A DNA stretch of 32,463 bases from an uncultured Alphaproteobacteria bacterium (GTDB taxonomy: Bacteria > Pseudomonadota > Alphaproteobacteria > Rhizobiales > Ancalomicrobiaceae), in assembly GCA_937864925.1 (NCBI GenBank), contig CALMFH010000186.1, positions 1-32,463 of the forward strand, written 5' to 3'. Positions 1 to 7,547 of the stretch are shown piece by piece (the stretch's first letter is position 1; every line of letters starts with the position of its first letter). The translations under genes and the position numbers were made by a program. The notes under the pieces are model-generated. The model had not been told where the DNA came from. It saw only the letters and a program-made list of their open reading frames with translations, and ran no database searches.

Positions 1-2144
1 TAGCAGGTCCACAGGTGGATGCCGTCGGGGTCGATCATGGGACCGCCGTAGACCGGCGAGGTCGGGTTGGCGCCGGGCGTCACCTCGGGGTCCCAGTGAT
101 CGACGACCGCCTCGAGCGTGCGGCGCTGGGCGAGGTCGTCACGGGTGCCGAGCGAGAACCACGGTCGGCGGCTCTCCGACGACTTCGGATCGGGGAAGAC
201 GTTGGGTTGATTGGCGCCGAGATCGACCGCGGGACAACCGAGTTCGGTGAGCCAGATCGGCTTCATCCCCGGCACCCAGGCGGTCGGGGTCGCCGCCTCG
301 ACGCCGCCGGGGCGGTCGAAATGGCGGTTCGACCACCAGCCGACGAGATCCTTCGGCCGGAAGACCCAGGGCTTGCCGTGGGCGCCGTCGGTGATCGGCA
401 GCCGCGTTCCGGTGCGGCGGGCCGCCTCGTCGGCATAGTACCAGTCGTAGGCTTCGCCGCGGGCGACATGCGCCGCGAGATAGGCGAGATCGGTGGGCAG
501 ATCCGCGAGCGAGCGATCGTGGTGGTCGCCGCGGTGCCAGTCGGCGAGGGGGAAATAGGCGTCTATGCCGACGAAATCGACCTCCGCAGAGGCCCACAGC
601 GGATCGAGATGGAAGACGACGTCGCCGGAACCGTCGGCGGGCTGGAAGCCGTTCCACTCGGTCCAGTCGGCGCCGTAGGAGAGCTTCGTCTCCGGGCCGA
701 GGATCGAGCGGACATCGGCGACGAGATCGACCAGGGCGGCGACGAAGGGATGACCGCCGGATCCGCCGCGGACCGTGGTCAGGCCGGCGAGTTCGGAGCC
801 GACGAGAAAGGCGTCGACACCGCCGGCGGCGACCGCCAGGGCGGCGTTATGGAGGATCATCCGCCGCCACGTCCATTCGGCCGGACCGGTATAGACCACC
901 GCGCCGGCGGCGACCGAGAAGTCGTTCGGCGCGGCGGTACCGACGAAGGCGGCGACCTCGGCCGCCGCCATGGCGGTGCCGTCGGGCGAGCCGGGGCGGC
1001 CACGTGCGGGATGACAGGTGATCCGGCCGCGCCAGGGGTGGGCGGGTTGCTCGGCGGCGCCGTGAGGATCGGGCAGCCCGTTGCCGGCGGGGATGTCCAT
1101 CGACAGGAAGGGATAGAGCATCACCTCGATGCCGCGGGCGCGGATCTCGGCGATCGCCTCCTTCACCGAGGCGTCGCAGGGTGTACCGCCATAGGCGGGG
1201 CGGCCGTCGACGGTCGAGACCAGGGTGGCCTCGGCCCGGTCGAGCCCGGCGACCGACCAGATCAGCGGCTTCGTCGTCTTCGCCCGCTGTTCGACCCGCG
1301 GCTCGACCCGACAGACACCGGCGCGCAGGTCGGTGCCGAACCAGGTCACCACCAGCGCGATCCGTTTCAGATTCGGGCAGAGGGCGACGAGTTCGTCGAG
1401 GGCGGCGACGAGGTCGGTCGCGGCATGGCGGACGTGGCGGTTCTCGCTCTCAGTGACGCCGGGCGAGACGACGCGGGACACCGCGGTGGTGGCGTAGCCG
1501 AACTCGGTGCCGCCGGGGATCAGGGTGACGCCGCGCACCTTGCGTTCCAGCCGATCGACGACCCGGATCACCTCGAAGGAGAGCTGCGGGATGCGGTTGC
1601 CCCAGGCCTCCAGCGGGAAATGTTCGAAGACGACGTAGGCGACGCCGCGATAGGCCGGCACGTCGTCCCCCTGGCGGGCGAGGATCAGTGCGTCGGGCTC
1701 CTGATCCTCGGTACCGGTATGGACGCGGATGGTGAGCGCGGTGGTGTCGAGCAGCGTCCCGTCGGCCCAGATGCGGCCGACATGGTCGATCGGCCCCTCG
1801 CACAGCGCCATGGCGAAGTTGGCGTGATAGCGCCAGGACTTCACCTTCGGTCCACCCTTGCCGCCGGTGGTGGCGGTGCTCTCCTCGTGACGGGTCGCCC
1901 AGATCAGTTGGCCGGCGAGCCGCGCCCGGCCGTAGATGCGCGGGATGTCGTCGCCTTCGGTCGAACTCGTCACGTCGAGGTCGGAGAGGCGCGGCCCGCT
2001 GGCCCCCGGCAGGGTCGAGCGGATCAGGGTGTGGTCGACGACGTAGCCGGCGATGCCGCCGATCGCCTGGCCGACGAGCGCACCGACACCGCCGAGGACG
2101 CCACCGAGGGCACCGCCGGCGGCGGCGAGGAGAAGGGTCGCCAT
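1..2144 (-). CDS. GTA gp15 baseplate/host-specificity protein (megatron), 3' part off window
   Basis: About 714 codons are visible with no in-frame stop; the C-terminus lies beyond position 1. The ATG at 2142-2144 follows AAGGA at about 7 bases. The N-terminus is a glycine/alanine-rich hydrophobic stretch (MATLLLAAAGGALGGVLGG). Around residues 500-710 come FHLDPLW, FVGIDAYFPLADW, YDWYYADEA, KPWVFRPKDLVGWW, WLTELGCPAVD and GANQPNVFPDPKSSES, the signature of the glycoside-hydrolase-like TIM-barrel domain of GTA gp15 (rcc01698 family, called baseplate megatron protein). In RcGTA this protein sits at the tail tip and contacts the recipient cell. The gene is last of the cluster and starts 19 bases after the gp14 stop. 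Family assignment is firm; the receptor-binding C-terminal part is not visible. Confidence 0.92.
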   Translation of the reverse strand, partial: MATLLLAAAGGALGGVLGGVGALVGQAIGGIAGYVVDHTLIRSTLPGASGPRLSDLDVTSSTEGDDIPRIYGRARLAGQLIWATRHEESTATTGGKGGPKVKSWRYHANFAMALCEGPIDHVGRIWADGTLLDTTALTIRVHTGTEDQEPDALILARQGDDVPAYRGVAYVVFEHFPLEAWGNRIPQLSFEVIRVVDRLERKVRGVTLIPGGTEFGYATTAVSRVVSPGVTESENRHVRHAATDLVAALDELVALCPNLKRIALVVTWFGTDLRAGVCRVEPRVEQRAKTTKPLIWSVAGLDRAEATLVSTVDGRPAYGGTPCDASVKEAIAEIRARGIEVMLYPFLSMDIPAGNGLPDPHGAAEQPAHPWRGRITCHPARGRPGSPDGTAMAAAEVAAFVGTAAPNDFSVAAGAVVYTGPAEWTWRRMILHNAALAVAAGGVDAFLVGSELAGLTTVRGGSGGHPFVAALVDLVADVRSILGPETKLSYGADWTEWNGFQPADGSGDVVFHLDPLWASAEVDFVGIDAYFPLADWHRGDHHDRSLADLPTDLAYLAAHVARGEAYDWYYADEAARRTGTRLPITDGAHGKPWVFRPKDLVGWWSNRHFDRPGGVEAATPTAWVPGMKPIWLTELGCPAVDLGANQPNVFPDPKSSESRRPWFSLGTRDDLAQRRTLEAVVDHWDPEVTPGANPTSPVYGGPMIDPDGIHLWTC

Positions 2145-2163
2145 GGGGAAGTCCTTGCTGAGC

Positions 2164-2640
2164 TCACGCCGATGGATCGTCGCCGACGCCGGGGAAGGCG
2201 AAGGCGGCAGCGAGGCGGCGGCGCCACCAGGCGCCGAGCGGGCTCTCCACCACCGCCGTTCCGTCGTAGGCGTGGACGAAGCGATCGGCGGCGACGAGGA
2301 CGCCGGCATGTTTGGCCGGCAGATCGGCACGCCAGCGGAAGAGGACGACGTCGCCGGGCCGCGCTTCGACGAGCGGAACCGGCGCCAGATGGCGCCGGCC
2401 GGCCTCGATCATCGTCTCGAGCCGGCTCGCCTCGGCCCAGTCGGGGGCGTAGGGCGGGATCGGCTCGGGCTCATCGCCGTAGAACTCACGCCACAGGCCG
2501 CGGACCAGGCCGAGACAGTCGCAGCCGGCACCCTTCAGCGACGCCTGATGGCGGTAGGGCGTGCCGATCCAGGCGCGGGCGGCGGCGACGATCTCGGCGC
2601 GCGTCGGAACCGGACGGTGGGGGGCGAAATCGGCGGTCAT
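2164..2640 (-). CDS. GTA gp14 NlpC/P60 tail peptidase
   Basis: 158 residues. Family: NlpC/P60 cysteine peptidases of phage and GTA tails (rcc01697 family), which cut peptide links in the cell wall so that tail or DNA can pass. Seen: GTPYRHQASLKGAGCDCLGL with the likely nucleophile Cys42, and AKHAGV with the likely catalytic His111; PGDVVLFRW between them is typical of the fold. The ATG at 2638-2640 overlaps the gp13 stop as ATGA, so the two are translationally coupled. gp15 follows 19 bases downstream. Confidence 0.93.
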   Translation of the reverse strand: MTADFAPHRPVPTRAEIVAAARAWIGTPYRHQASLKGAGCDCLGLVRGLWREFYGDEPEPIPPYAPDWAEASRLETMIEAGRRHLAPVPLVEARPGDVVLFRWRADLPAKHAGVLVAADRFVHAYDGTAVVESPLGAWWRRRLAAAFAFPGVGDDPSA

Positions 2641-3515
2641 GACACCAGAGGTCCTCCGTCCGCGGGACCGCCCGAGGTGGGCGAGGCGACGAGGAAGTCG
2701 TTGCCGGGGATGTGGGGAAAGCCGCGGAAAGCGGCGGCGTTGGCGAAGCGATCGCGGCAGGTCTCGAAGCGCTTGTCGCAACCCTCGGCGACCGAGAGCG
2801 TGTCGCCGAGGGCGACGATGTCGGTCGGGGTGCGCCACAGTTCGATCTCGACCGTACCGGCGTCGACGCGGTGGACCCGGATCTCACTGCCGCGCCCGGT
2901 GCAGGCGCCGGAGGTGAAGGTGACGGTACCGCGATCGAGCCGGCCATCGGCGAGGTCGGCGAGGCCGGAGACGAGGATGCGGCGGCGGTCGAGAACCGCG
3001 GTGACGGTCGCGGCGCGCACCAGGGGGCTCGCGCCACAACGTGCATCGCCGAGGTCGGCATCGCAGCGGTGCTGGAAGAGGCGTCCGCGCGGCGCGTCGA
3101 GGGCGTGGGCGGCGGAGCGGATCTCGGCTCGGAAGGCGCCGTCGAGACGGGTGATCTCGCCGACCGTGCCGACGGAGAGGCGCAGGCGGCGCGCCGGATC
3201 CGACCAGTCGACCAGGTCGATCTCGACGGTGGCGCCGTCGTAGAGCCCGGCCTCGATGTCGGCGGCGGTGAGCACGTCGGACGTGAGGGCTCCGTCGACC
3301 TCGAGCCCGCCGACAGAGAGATCGGCGCGCGCCACCGCTTCGCTGGCGGAAAAACCGCTCGCCGCCTCGTGGCCGACGCCGTCGTAGACGAGCGGGCGGT
3401 CGTGATCGGTGAAGCCGAGCACCACGCCGTCGCGGCGGCGGATGCGCCAACAGGTGGCGAGCGTGGTGACGCCGGAGGCGAGTGCCTCGGCGAAGGCGGG
3501 GGAGAGTGTCTTCAC
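2637..3515 (-). CDS. GTA gp13 baseplate hub protein (DUF2163)
   Basis: 292 residues, matching the DUF2163 / phage conserved hypothetical BR0599 family (rcc01696), whose RcGTA member forms the baseplate hub. Seen: an N-terminal MKTLSPAFAEALASGVTTLA, then GFTDHDRPLVYDGV, then FRAEIRSAAHALDAPRGR, then a Cys-containing tail with LFQHRCDADLGDARCGASP and CDKRFETCRDRFANAAAFRG, both hallmarks of the family. The start is GTG at 3513-3515, overlapping the gp12 stop as GTGA. The stop overlaps the gp14 start as ATGA. It is in the middle of the tail-tip operon gp12-gp13-gp14-gp15. Confidence 0.92.
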   Translation of the reverse strand: MKTLSPAFAEALASGVTTLATCWRIRRRDGVVLGFTDHDRPLVYDGVGHEAASGFSASEAVARADLSVGGLEVDGALTSDVLTAADIEAGLYDGATVEIDLVDWSDPARRLRLSVGTVGEITRLDGAFRAEIRSAAHALDAPRGRLFQHRCDADLGDARCGASPLVRAATVTAVLDRRRILVSGLADLADGRLDRGTVTFTSGACTGRGSEIRVHRVDAGTVEIELWRTPTDIVALGDTLSVAEGCDKRFETCRDRFANAAAFRGFPHIPGNDFLVASPTSGGPADGGPLVS

Positions 3516-4159
3516 GGGCGGATCTCGACGAGCGGGATGGTGGGGATCTCGCCGGCGGCGAAGGCGGTGAGGTCGACGCGGATCTCGTCGGTGTCGAAGC
3601 GGACCGGGACGAGGAAGCGGAAGCCGGCGCCGACGATGGCACCGGGCGGCGGCACCGCGAGGGGGGCGAAAGTGACGACGCCGTCGGCAGAGACGGCGAA
3701 GTCGGCGCCGGCGCTCTTCTCCACGCCGTCGACCGCGACCCGGACCGACCCGGCGACCGGGCGAACGATGGAACGAACCCAGTCGCGACCGCCGGAGGCG
3801 TAGTGTTTGACCAGGGCGAAGGCGGCGGTGACGCCGTCACCGGTGCCGAGCGTCTGATCGGTCGGCGAAGGCTCGCGCGAGGGCGGCGAGGAGCGATCGT
3901 CGAGCGGATCGCGCCACAGGAAGCCGTGGAGCCGGCCGCGCCGCGCCTCGAAGAAGCTCAGCACCTCGTGGAGATCGTCGAGCGAGCGGATGCCCGACCC
4001 GGCGTCCCAGCGCCGGCGCGAATCGGCCCAGCGGGCGTTGCGCACCTCGCGCCCCGATCCCAGGACGACGATCTCGGTGCGTCTCTCGGGACCGCCGGCG
4101 GCGCGCAACGACACCGCCAGGGGGAAGACCACCTCGTCGAAACCGGATGTCTCGGACAT
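3512..4159 (-). CDS. GTA gp12 distal tail protein (DUF2460)
   Basis: 215 residues of the DUF2460 / TIGR02217 family (rcc01695), the distal tail protein of RcGTA. Seen: FDEVVFPLAVSLRAAGGPER near the N-terminus, then ARWADSRRRWDAGSGIRSLD and LHGFLWRDPLDDRSS, and a C-terminal FDTDEIRVDLTAF segment. The ATG at 4157-4159 is preferred because AAGGTGAGG lies upstream at about 9 bases; an in-frame GTG at 4172-4174 is the alternative. Its start faces, and diverges from, the plus-strand DUF465 gene across about 86 bases, so gp12-gp15 may need their own promoter here or readthrough from gp11. Confidence 0.92.
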   Translation of the reverse strand: MSETSGFDEVVFPLAVSLRAAGGPERRTEIVVLGSGREVRNARWADSRRRWDAGSGIRSLDDLHEVLSFFEARRGRLHGFLWRDPLDDRSSPPSREPSPTDQTLGTGDGVTAAFALVKHYASGGRDWVRSIVRPVAGSVRVAVDGVEKSAGADFAVSADGVVTFAPLAVPPPGAIVGAGFRFLVPVRFDTDEIRVDLTAFAAGEIPTIPLVEIRP

Positions 4160-4245
4160 CGCCGCGAACCTCACCTTGTTTGATTTTCCTCAACGACGGT
4201 CCCCGCGCCGCCGGGTAACCATCGCCACGACACGAAGCGAGAGAA

Positions 4246-4503
4246 GTGATGCCCCATTCGCAGCATGCACTCGTCGAGGAGTTCCCCGACCGCGCCCAGC
4301 AGATTCAGTCGATGATCCGCTCCGATGACGATTTCGCTCGCGCGGCGTTCGACTACATGGAAGTCAACGGCGAAATTCTTCGCATCGAAACAGAGATCGA
4401 GACGACGTCGGACGAATATCTGGAGACGCTGAAGAAGAAGCGGCTACGGTTGCTCGACGACATCCATGAGAAATTGACGAAAAACGGAAACACCGGAACC
4501 TGA
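4246..4503 (+). CDS. DUF465 / YdcH-type small protein inside the GTA cluster
   Basis: 85 residues. Pattern HALVEEFPDRAQQIQSMI, FDYMEVNGEILRIE, SDEYLETLKKKRLRLLDDI matches DUF465 (YdcH family): small, highly charged, largely helical proteins of unknown function common in Proteobacteria. The ATG at 4246 follows GAGAGAAG. It is on the strand opposite to every surrounding GTA gene, divergent from gp12 and convergent with gp11 (23 bases between stop codons). A perfect 12-bp hairpin at 4532-4562, inside the gp11 tail, may act as its terminator. Family assignment is good; whether it has any role in GTA production is unknown. Confidence 0.85.
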   Translation: MMPHSQHALVEEFPDRAQQIQSMIRSDDDFARAAFDYMEVNGEILRIETEIETTSDEYLETLKKKRLRLLDDIHEKLTKNGNTGT

Positions 4504-4526
4504 GCCCCTCCTCGTTGGGTCCGGTG

Positions 4527-5090
4527 TCAGAGCCCGCGCCGTCCCCGTCCGACGGCGCGGGCCATCATTCCCGTCACCTGCGCCTCGGAGCGGCGAAAGC
4601 TCGCGAGATCCGGCGTGGTGATGTTGACGGTCACGTGGGTGGCCGAACCGCCCGCGGCGGTGACGCCGAGACGGCCGTCCGGGCCGCGGGCGAGCGGTAG
4701 GATCGCCTCCGCGCCAGCCTCCCCCATCAGTCCCGTCGTTCCACCGGCCATCGGGAAGTAGGTCGGCGTCGAGACCACGCCGCCCGCGGCGAAGGGGCGC
4801 ACCCGCCCGGCCGCGACGACGCCTCCGCCGGCGAAACCGAGGAGGCCGCCGAAGAGCCCGGTGAGGCCCGCGGTCAGCGGGCTCAACGCTCGATCGAGGG
4901 CTTTCGAGGCCAGGCGTTCGGCGAGGCCGCGCAGCACCGAATCGAGGCTCTTGCCATGGACGATCGCGCCTTTCAGCGCGCTCGACAGCGATTGGCCGAA
5001 GGTCTTGGACAGGCCGGTGAGATCGCCGAGAGTGCCGGCGAGATCGGCGGCGGCGGCGGTGGTGTCAATGAGATCGGTCTGGTCGGACAT
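4527..5090 (-). CDS. GTA gp11 tail tape-measure protein
   Basis: 187 residues. Tape-measure proteins set tail length and occupy the tail lumen; GTA tails are short, so this protein is short (RcGTA gp11 is of similar size). Seen: alternating Ala/Gly-rich helical segment LSSALKGAIVHGKSLDSVL, LSPLTAGLTGLFGGLLGFAG, glycine-rich FAAGGVVSTPTYFPMAGG, then MGEAGAEAILPLARG, the phage tail tape-measure signature, and a basic C-terminus. The start overlaps the end of gp10.1 by 26 bases. The last codons lie within a perfect 12-bp inverted repeat (4532-4562). The next gene downstream on this strand, gp12, is separated by the oppositely oriented DUF465 gene. Confidence 0.9.
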   Translation of the reverse strand: MSDQTDLIDTTAAAADLAGTLGDLTGLSKTFGQSLSSALKGAIVHGKSLDSVLRGLAERLASKALDRALSPLTAGLTGLFGGLLGFAGGGVVAAGRVRPFAAGGVVSTPTYFPMAGGTTGLMGEAGAEAILPLARGPDGRLGVTAAGGSATHVTVNITTPDLASFRRSEAQVTGMMARAVGRGRRGL

Positions 5091-5340
5091 CGTCGGATCC
5101 GGGTGTTCGGTCGGGGAAGCGGGCCATCAGCCGCGCCAGTGCCGTGCGGTCGAGCGGGCCGGCGGCGGCGGGCGGCAGACAGGCGGCGAGTTCGCGCGGG
5201 GTCATCGCCCAGAAGGCGGTCGGTGCCAGACCCCAGCGGGTGACGGCGAGCCGCATCATCGCGTCCCAGGGGAAGGGCTCGCCGCCCCCGGGACGATCGG
5301 AGGGCGGACGGACGATGCCGAGACGTCGTCGTCGCCGCAC
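5065..5340 (-). CDS. GTA gp10.1 tail assembly chaperone-like protein (rcc01693 family)
   Basis: 91 residues from GTG 5338-5340. The core PFPWDAMMRLAVTRWGL followed by APTAFWAMTPRELAACL is diagnostic of the short rcc01693 / TAC_phg family that follows gp10 in GTA clusters. The first ~20 residues are Arg/Pro-rich and overlap the end of gp10 in another frame; no later start codon precedes the conserved core, so the GTG is the only reasonable choice. It overlaps gp10 by 85 bases upstream and gp11 by 26 bases downstream. Overlap with the preceding tail-chaperone gene is reminiscent of the frameshift-linked G/GT chaperone pairs of tailed phages, but no slippery site was identified by eye. Confidence 0.85.
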   Translation of the reverse strand: MRRRRRLGIVRPPSDRPGGGEPFPWDAMMRLAVTRWGLAPTAFWAMTPRELAACLPPAAAGPLDRTALARLMARFPDRTPGSDDVRPDRSH

Positions 5341-5681
5341 CCGTGTTCCGCCCCGGCGGCAGGCGGGTCGTCGACCACCCCGAAGGTGACTTCGAGCAGA
5401 TCGGCGACGAGCCCGGCGAGACCGACGAGGCCGCCGTCGACGCGTAGGCGCGCGACCTCGCCGTCGCCGATCGCCCGGCCGCCGCCGCGCAGCCCGGCGG
5501 CGAAGATGCGCAGCAGGTCGGAGGCGGAGAGTCGGCCGGAGGAGAAGCGTTCGGCGAGGGCGACGAGATCGGGGGCGCCGAACGCGGTCTCGAGTTCGGC
5601 GAGCGCGCCGAGCGTCAGGCAGAGGACGACCGGTTCGCCGTCCACCACCGCGGCGATCTCGCCGCGCCGTCGATTGGCCAT
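5256..5681 (-). CDS. GTA gp10 family protein (rcc01692-type tail protein)
   Basis: 141 residues, ATG at 5679-5681. The N-terminal part GEIAAVVDGEPVVLCLTLGA, then LAELETAFGAPDLVALAERF and LSASDLLRIFAAGLRGGGR matches the gene transfer agent gp10 family (DUF3356), probably a tail assembly factor. The C-terminus (about 40 residues) is low complexity and overlaps gp10.1. It starts 4 bases after the gp9 stop, consistent with one polycistronic message. Confidence 0.88.
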   Translation of the reverse strand: MANRRRGEIAAVVDGEPVVLCLTLGALAELETAFGAPDLVALAERFSSGRLSASDLLRIFAAGLRGGGRAIGDGEVARLRVDGGLVGLAGLVADLLEVTFGVVDDPPAAGAEHGCGDDDVSASSVRPPIVPGAASPSPGTR

Positions 5682-5685
5682 GGCG

Positions 5686-6099
5686 TCAGCCCGCCGTGAA
5701 GGTGAGCGCGCCGGCCGATTCCAGCGTCAGATCGAAGGTCATCTCGCCATCGTGCTCACCGGCGAATTCGAGGCCGGCAAGGAGGAACGAGCCCTCCACC
5801 GTGCCGAAGTCGGGCAACACGATGCGCCAGGGACGGATCGCGCCGGCGAAGAACACCGCCCGCACCGCGGCGTCGGAGGTCGCGTCACGGAAGATGCCGG
5901 AGCCGGAGACCCGCGCCCGCCGCACGCCGGCGCCGCCGAGCAGTTCGCGCCAGCGATCGGGGCTGTCGCCGGTGGTGACGTCGACCGTGTCGGTGGAGAA
6001 GTCGAGGCGGCGCGAGCGCAGGCCGGCGACGGTGACGAAGTCGCCGGTGCCGGCTTCGTCGAGTTTCAGCAGCAGGTCCTTGCCGCGTTGGATGGCCAT
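5686..6099 (-). CDS. GTA gp9 major tail (tube) protein
   Basis: 137 residues of the TP901-1-type phage major tail protein family (rcc01691). Seen: MAIQRGKDLLLKLDEAGTGD at the N-terminus, VAGLRSRRLDFSTDTVDVT, DSPDRWRELLGGAGVRRARV, FLLAGLEFAGEHDGEMTFDL and a C-terminal LTLESAGALTFTAG, all typical of tail-tube subunits. It should polymerise into the tail tube. ATG at 6097-6099; 23 bases after the gp8 stop. Confidence 0.94.
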   Translation of the reverse strand: MAIQRGKDLLLKLDEAGTGDFVTVAGLRSRRLDFSTDTVDVTTGDSPDRWRELLGGAGVRRARVSGSGIFRDATSDAAVRAVFFAGAIRPWRIVLPDFGTVEGSFLLAGLEFAGEHDGEMTFDLTLESAGALTFTAG

Positions 6100-6122
6100 G
6101 ATCGGGCTCCCGGGATGAGGGG

Positions 6123-6527
6123 TCAGAGCGGTTCAGTGAGGGCGACGTAGTGCAGGACGGCTTCCGCCGTGACCTGGTCCTTCATCAGTCGCACCTCGAT
6201 GGCGTCGCGGCGCAGAAGCACCAGGCGGTGCCCGTCGAGGACGAGGTCCGCGGCTTCGAGCGCCGTCTCGACGTGGCCGACGAGGATCGACACCTCGCGC
6301 CGGCCGCCCTTGCGGGAGGCGACACGCAGCGCCAGCCGATGTTCGTCGAGGCGCGCATCGAGGCCGGAGCGATCGCGGCCGATCGCCTCGGCGACGGCCA
6401 GGTGGGGAAAGGCGGCGTCGCGCGGGGCGGCATCGAAGATGCGCCCGGCGAGGGGCGAGGCGGCGAGGTCGGGATCGGCACGCAGCCGATCGAGGATCGC
6501 CGTCTGCAGGGCGAGGGTGGCGGTCAT
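6123..6527 (-). CDS. GTA gp8 tail terminator (DUF3168)
   Basis: 134 residues of the DUF3168 family (rcc01690), the tail terminator of RcGTA that caps the tail tube at the head-proximal end. Seen: LALQTAILDRLRADPDL, GRIFDAAPRDAAFPHLAV, HRLALRVASRKGGRREV, LRRDAIEVRLMKDQVTAEAV. The ATG at 6525-6527 overlaps the gp7 stop as ATGA; longer in-frame extensions upstream run through gp7 and are out of keeping with family length. Confidence 0.92.
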   Translation of the reverse strand: MTATLALQTAILDRLRADPDLAASPLAGRIFDAAPRDAAFPHLAVAEAIGRDRSGLDARLDEHRLALRVASRKGGRREVSILVGHVETALEAADLVLDGHRLVLLRRDAIEVRLMKDQVTAEAVLHYVALTEPL

Positions 6528-6844
6528 CGGGCCTCTTCCTCGGCGTGGACGACGAGGCGGCGGTGACGCTCGTCGAGATCGTGGGTGGCGACGACGCGGA
6601 AGATGCGGTCGCCGAGCCGCAGGCGGTCCCGGCTCGACACGTCGCCGCGCCAGCGCATCTCGATGCGGTGGGTGACGACACCGGTGAGTGAGGCGCCGGC
6701 GTTCGTCTCGGTGGCCGCCACCGGGTCGATCGCGGCGAAGACGGTGTCGACGGCGGTCCACACCGTCTCGCCGGCGACATCCTGCGAGGCCCGCTCGATG
6801 GTCAGACGATGACGCAGGTCGGCGATGGGGCGCGGCGCGGTCAT
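6524..6844 (-). CDS. GTA gp7 head closure / stopper protein
   Basis: 106 residues. IADLRHRLTIERASQ, ETVWTAVDTVFAAIDPVAAT and THRIEMRWRGDVSSRDRLRL are characteristic of the phage head closure (SPP1 gp16-like) family; the RcGTA homologue rcc01689 is the stopper that closes the portal channel. The ATG at 6842-6844 overlaps the gp6 stop as ATGA, and its own stop overlaps the gp8 start, so gp6-gp7-gp8 are serially coupled. Confidence 0.92.
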   Translation of the reverse strand: MTAPRPIADLRHRLTIERASQDVAGETVWTAVDTVFAAIDPVAATETNAGASLTGVVTHRIEMRWRGDVSSRDRLRLGDRIFRVVATHDLDERHRRLVVHAEEEAR

Positions 6845-7416
6845 GCCAACCTCATCACCCGGAAGGGCGCGACCAGGGCCTCGAAGGCCGCAGCCACCCG
6901 CGACGGCACGATGCCGTAGGCGAGGCCCTCGCGATCCTCGTACCAGCGGGCGACGAGGGTCATGACGGCGAGACGAAGAGGCTGCGGCACCTCGAGACCG
7001 GAGGCGCCATAGCCGGCGACGACGTCGATCTCGATGCCGTTGATCGGCCGGCCGGGATGCGGAATCGCCCCGGTGAAGGCGAGCCGCGCCGGCTGCGAGG
7101 CGATATCGAGGATCCATCCGGTCGGCGCCAGCACCGTCGGATCGCCTTCGGCGTCGTAGACCGTGACCGCGGCGACCGATTTCACCGGCGCGACCGAGAG
7201 TTCGATACGCCCGTCGATCGGCCAGTCGTCGCGATAGATCCGCCAGGTCTGGTCGACGAGAACACGCCGGGTGGCGCTCTCCACCTGGATGCGGGCGGCG
7301 GTGATCATGGCGGCGACGTAGTCGTCGTCGTCGGTGCCGGTCAGGCGCAGATGCGCCTTGGCCTCGGCGAGGGTCACCGGCTCGATCGCCGGTGGATCGA
7401 TCAGGATGGCGGACAT
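6841..7416 (-). CDS. GTA gp6 head-tail connector / adaptor
   Basis: 191 residues from ATG 7414-7416, preceded by GGGGAG at about 7 bases. IEPVTLAEAKAHLRLTGTDD, YVAAMITAARIQVESATRR and WRIYRDDWPIDGRIELSVAP match the phage gp6-like head-tail connector family (rcc01688), which docks between portal and tail. A longer in-frame extension to 7488 runs through a palindromic region and is rejected. A 131-base gap with two hairpins separates it from the capsid gene. Confidence 0.92.
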   Translation of the reverse strand: MSAILIDPPAIEPVTLAEAKAHLRLTGTDDDDYVAAMITAARIQVESATRRVLVDQTWRIYRDDWPIDGRIELSVAPVKSVAAVTVYDAEGDPTVLAPTGWILDIASQPARLAFTGAIPHPGRPINGIEIDVVAGYGASGLEVPQPLRLAVMTLVARWYEDREGLAYGIVPSRVAAAFEALVAPFRVMRLA

Positions 7417-7440
7417 TTCGGATCTCCGGGGAGGACGGGG

Positions 7441-7478
7441 CGGCTCGGCGGCGGGAGGGAGGGCGCGCCGCCGAGCCG
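7441..7478 (-). terminator. Perfect 13-bp stem-loop downstream of the capsid gene
   Basis: 7441-7453 (CGGCTCGGCGGCG) and 7466-7478 (CGCCGCCGAGCCG) are perfect inverted repeats with a 12-base loop. It lies between the capsid stop (7548) and the gp6 start (7416). There is no T-run after it on the minus strand, so it could be an attenuator, RNA processing site or 3' stabiliser of the capsid message rather than a classical terminator. Confidence 0.5.
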
Positions 7479-7510
7479 CGGACGGCATCGAACCGGACCG
7501 CGTGGGGCTT

Positions 7511-7540
7511 CGGTGCGAAGAGCCTTCGCTCCGCGCACCG
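7511..7540 (-). terminator. Second stem-loop 3' of the capsid gene
   Basis: Nested inverted repeats: outer CGGT (7511-7514) with ACCG (7537-7540), inner GCGAAG (7515-7520) with CTTCGC (7524-7529) around a 3-base loop. It begins 7 bases beyond the capsid stop codon. Together with the 7441-7478 hairpin it gives a double-hairpin capsid 3' end. Function is inferred only. Confidence 0.4.
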
Positions 7541-7547
7541 GTCGCGG

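Noticed and set aside
15-2642. Long plus-strand open frame (about 875 codons)
   Set aside because: It is the mirror frame of gp15 and gp14; its translation is low-complexity Gly/Arg/Asp-rich with no family pattern, and the opposite strand carries clear GTA proteins.
5256-5340. Programmed frameshift joining gp10 and gp10.1
   Set aside because: The genes overlap in different frames, but no slippery heptamer was visible, and gp10.1 has its own GTG.
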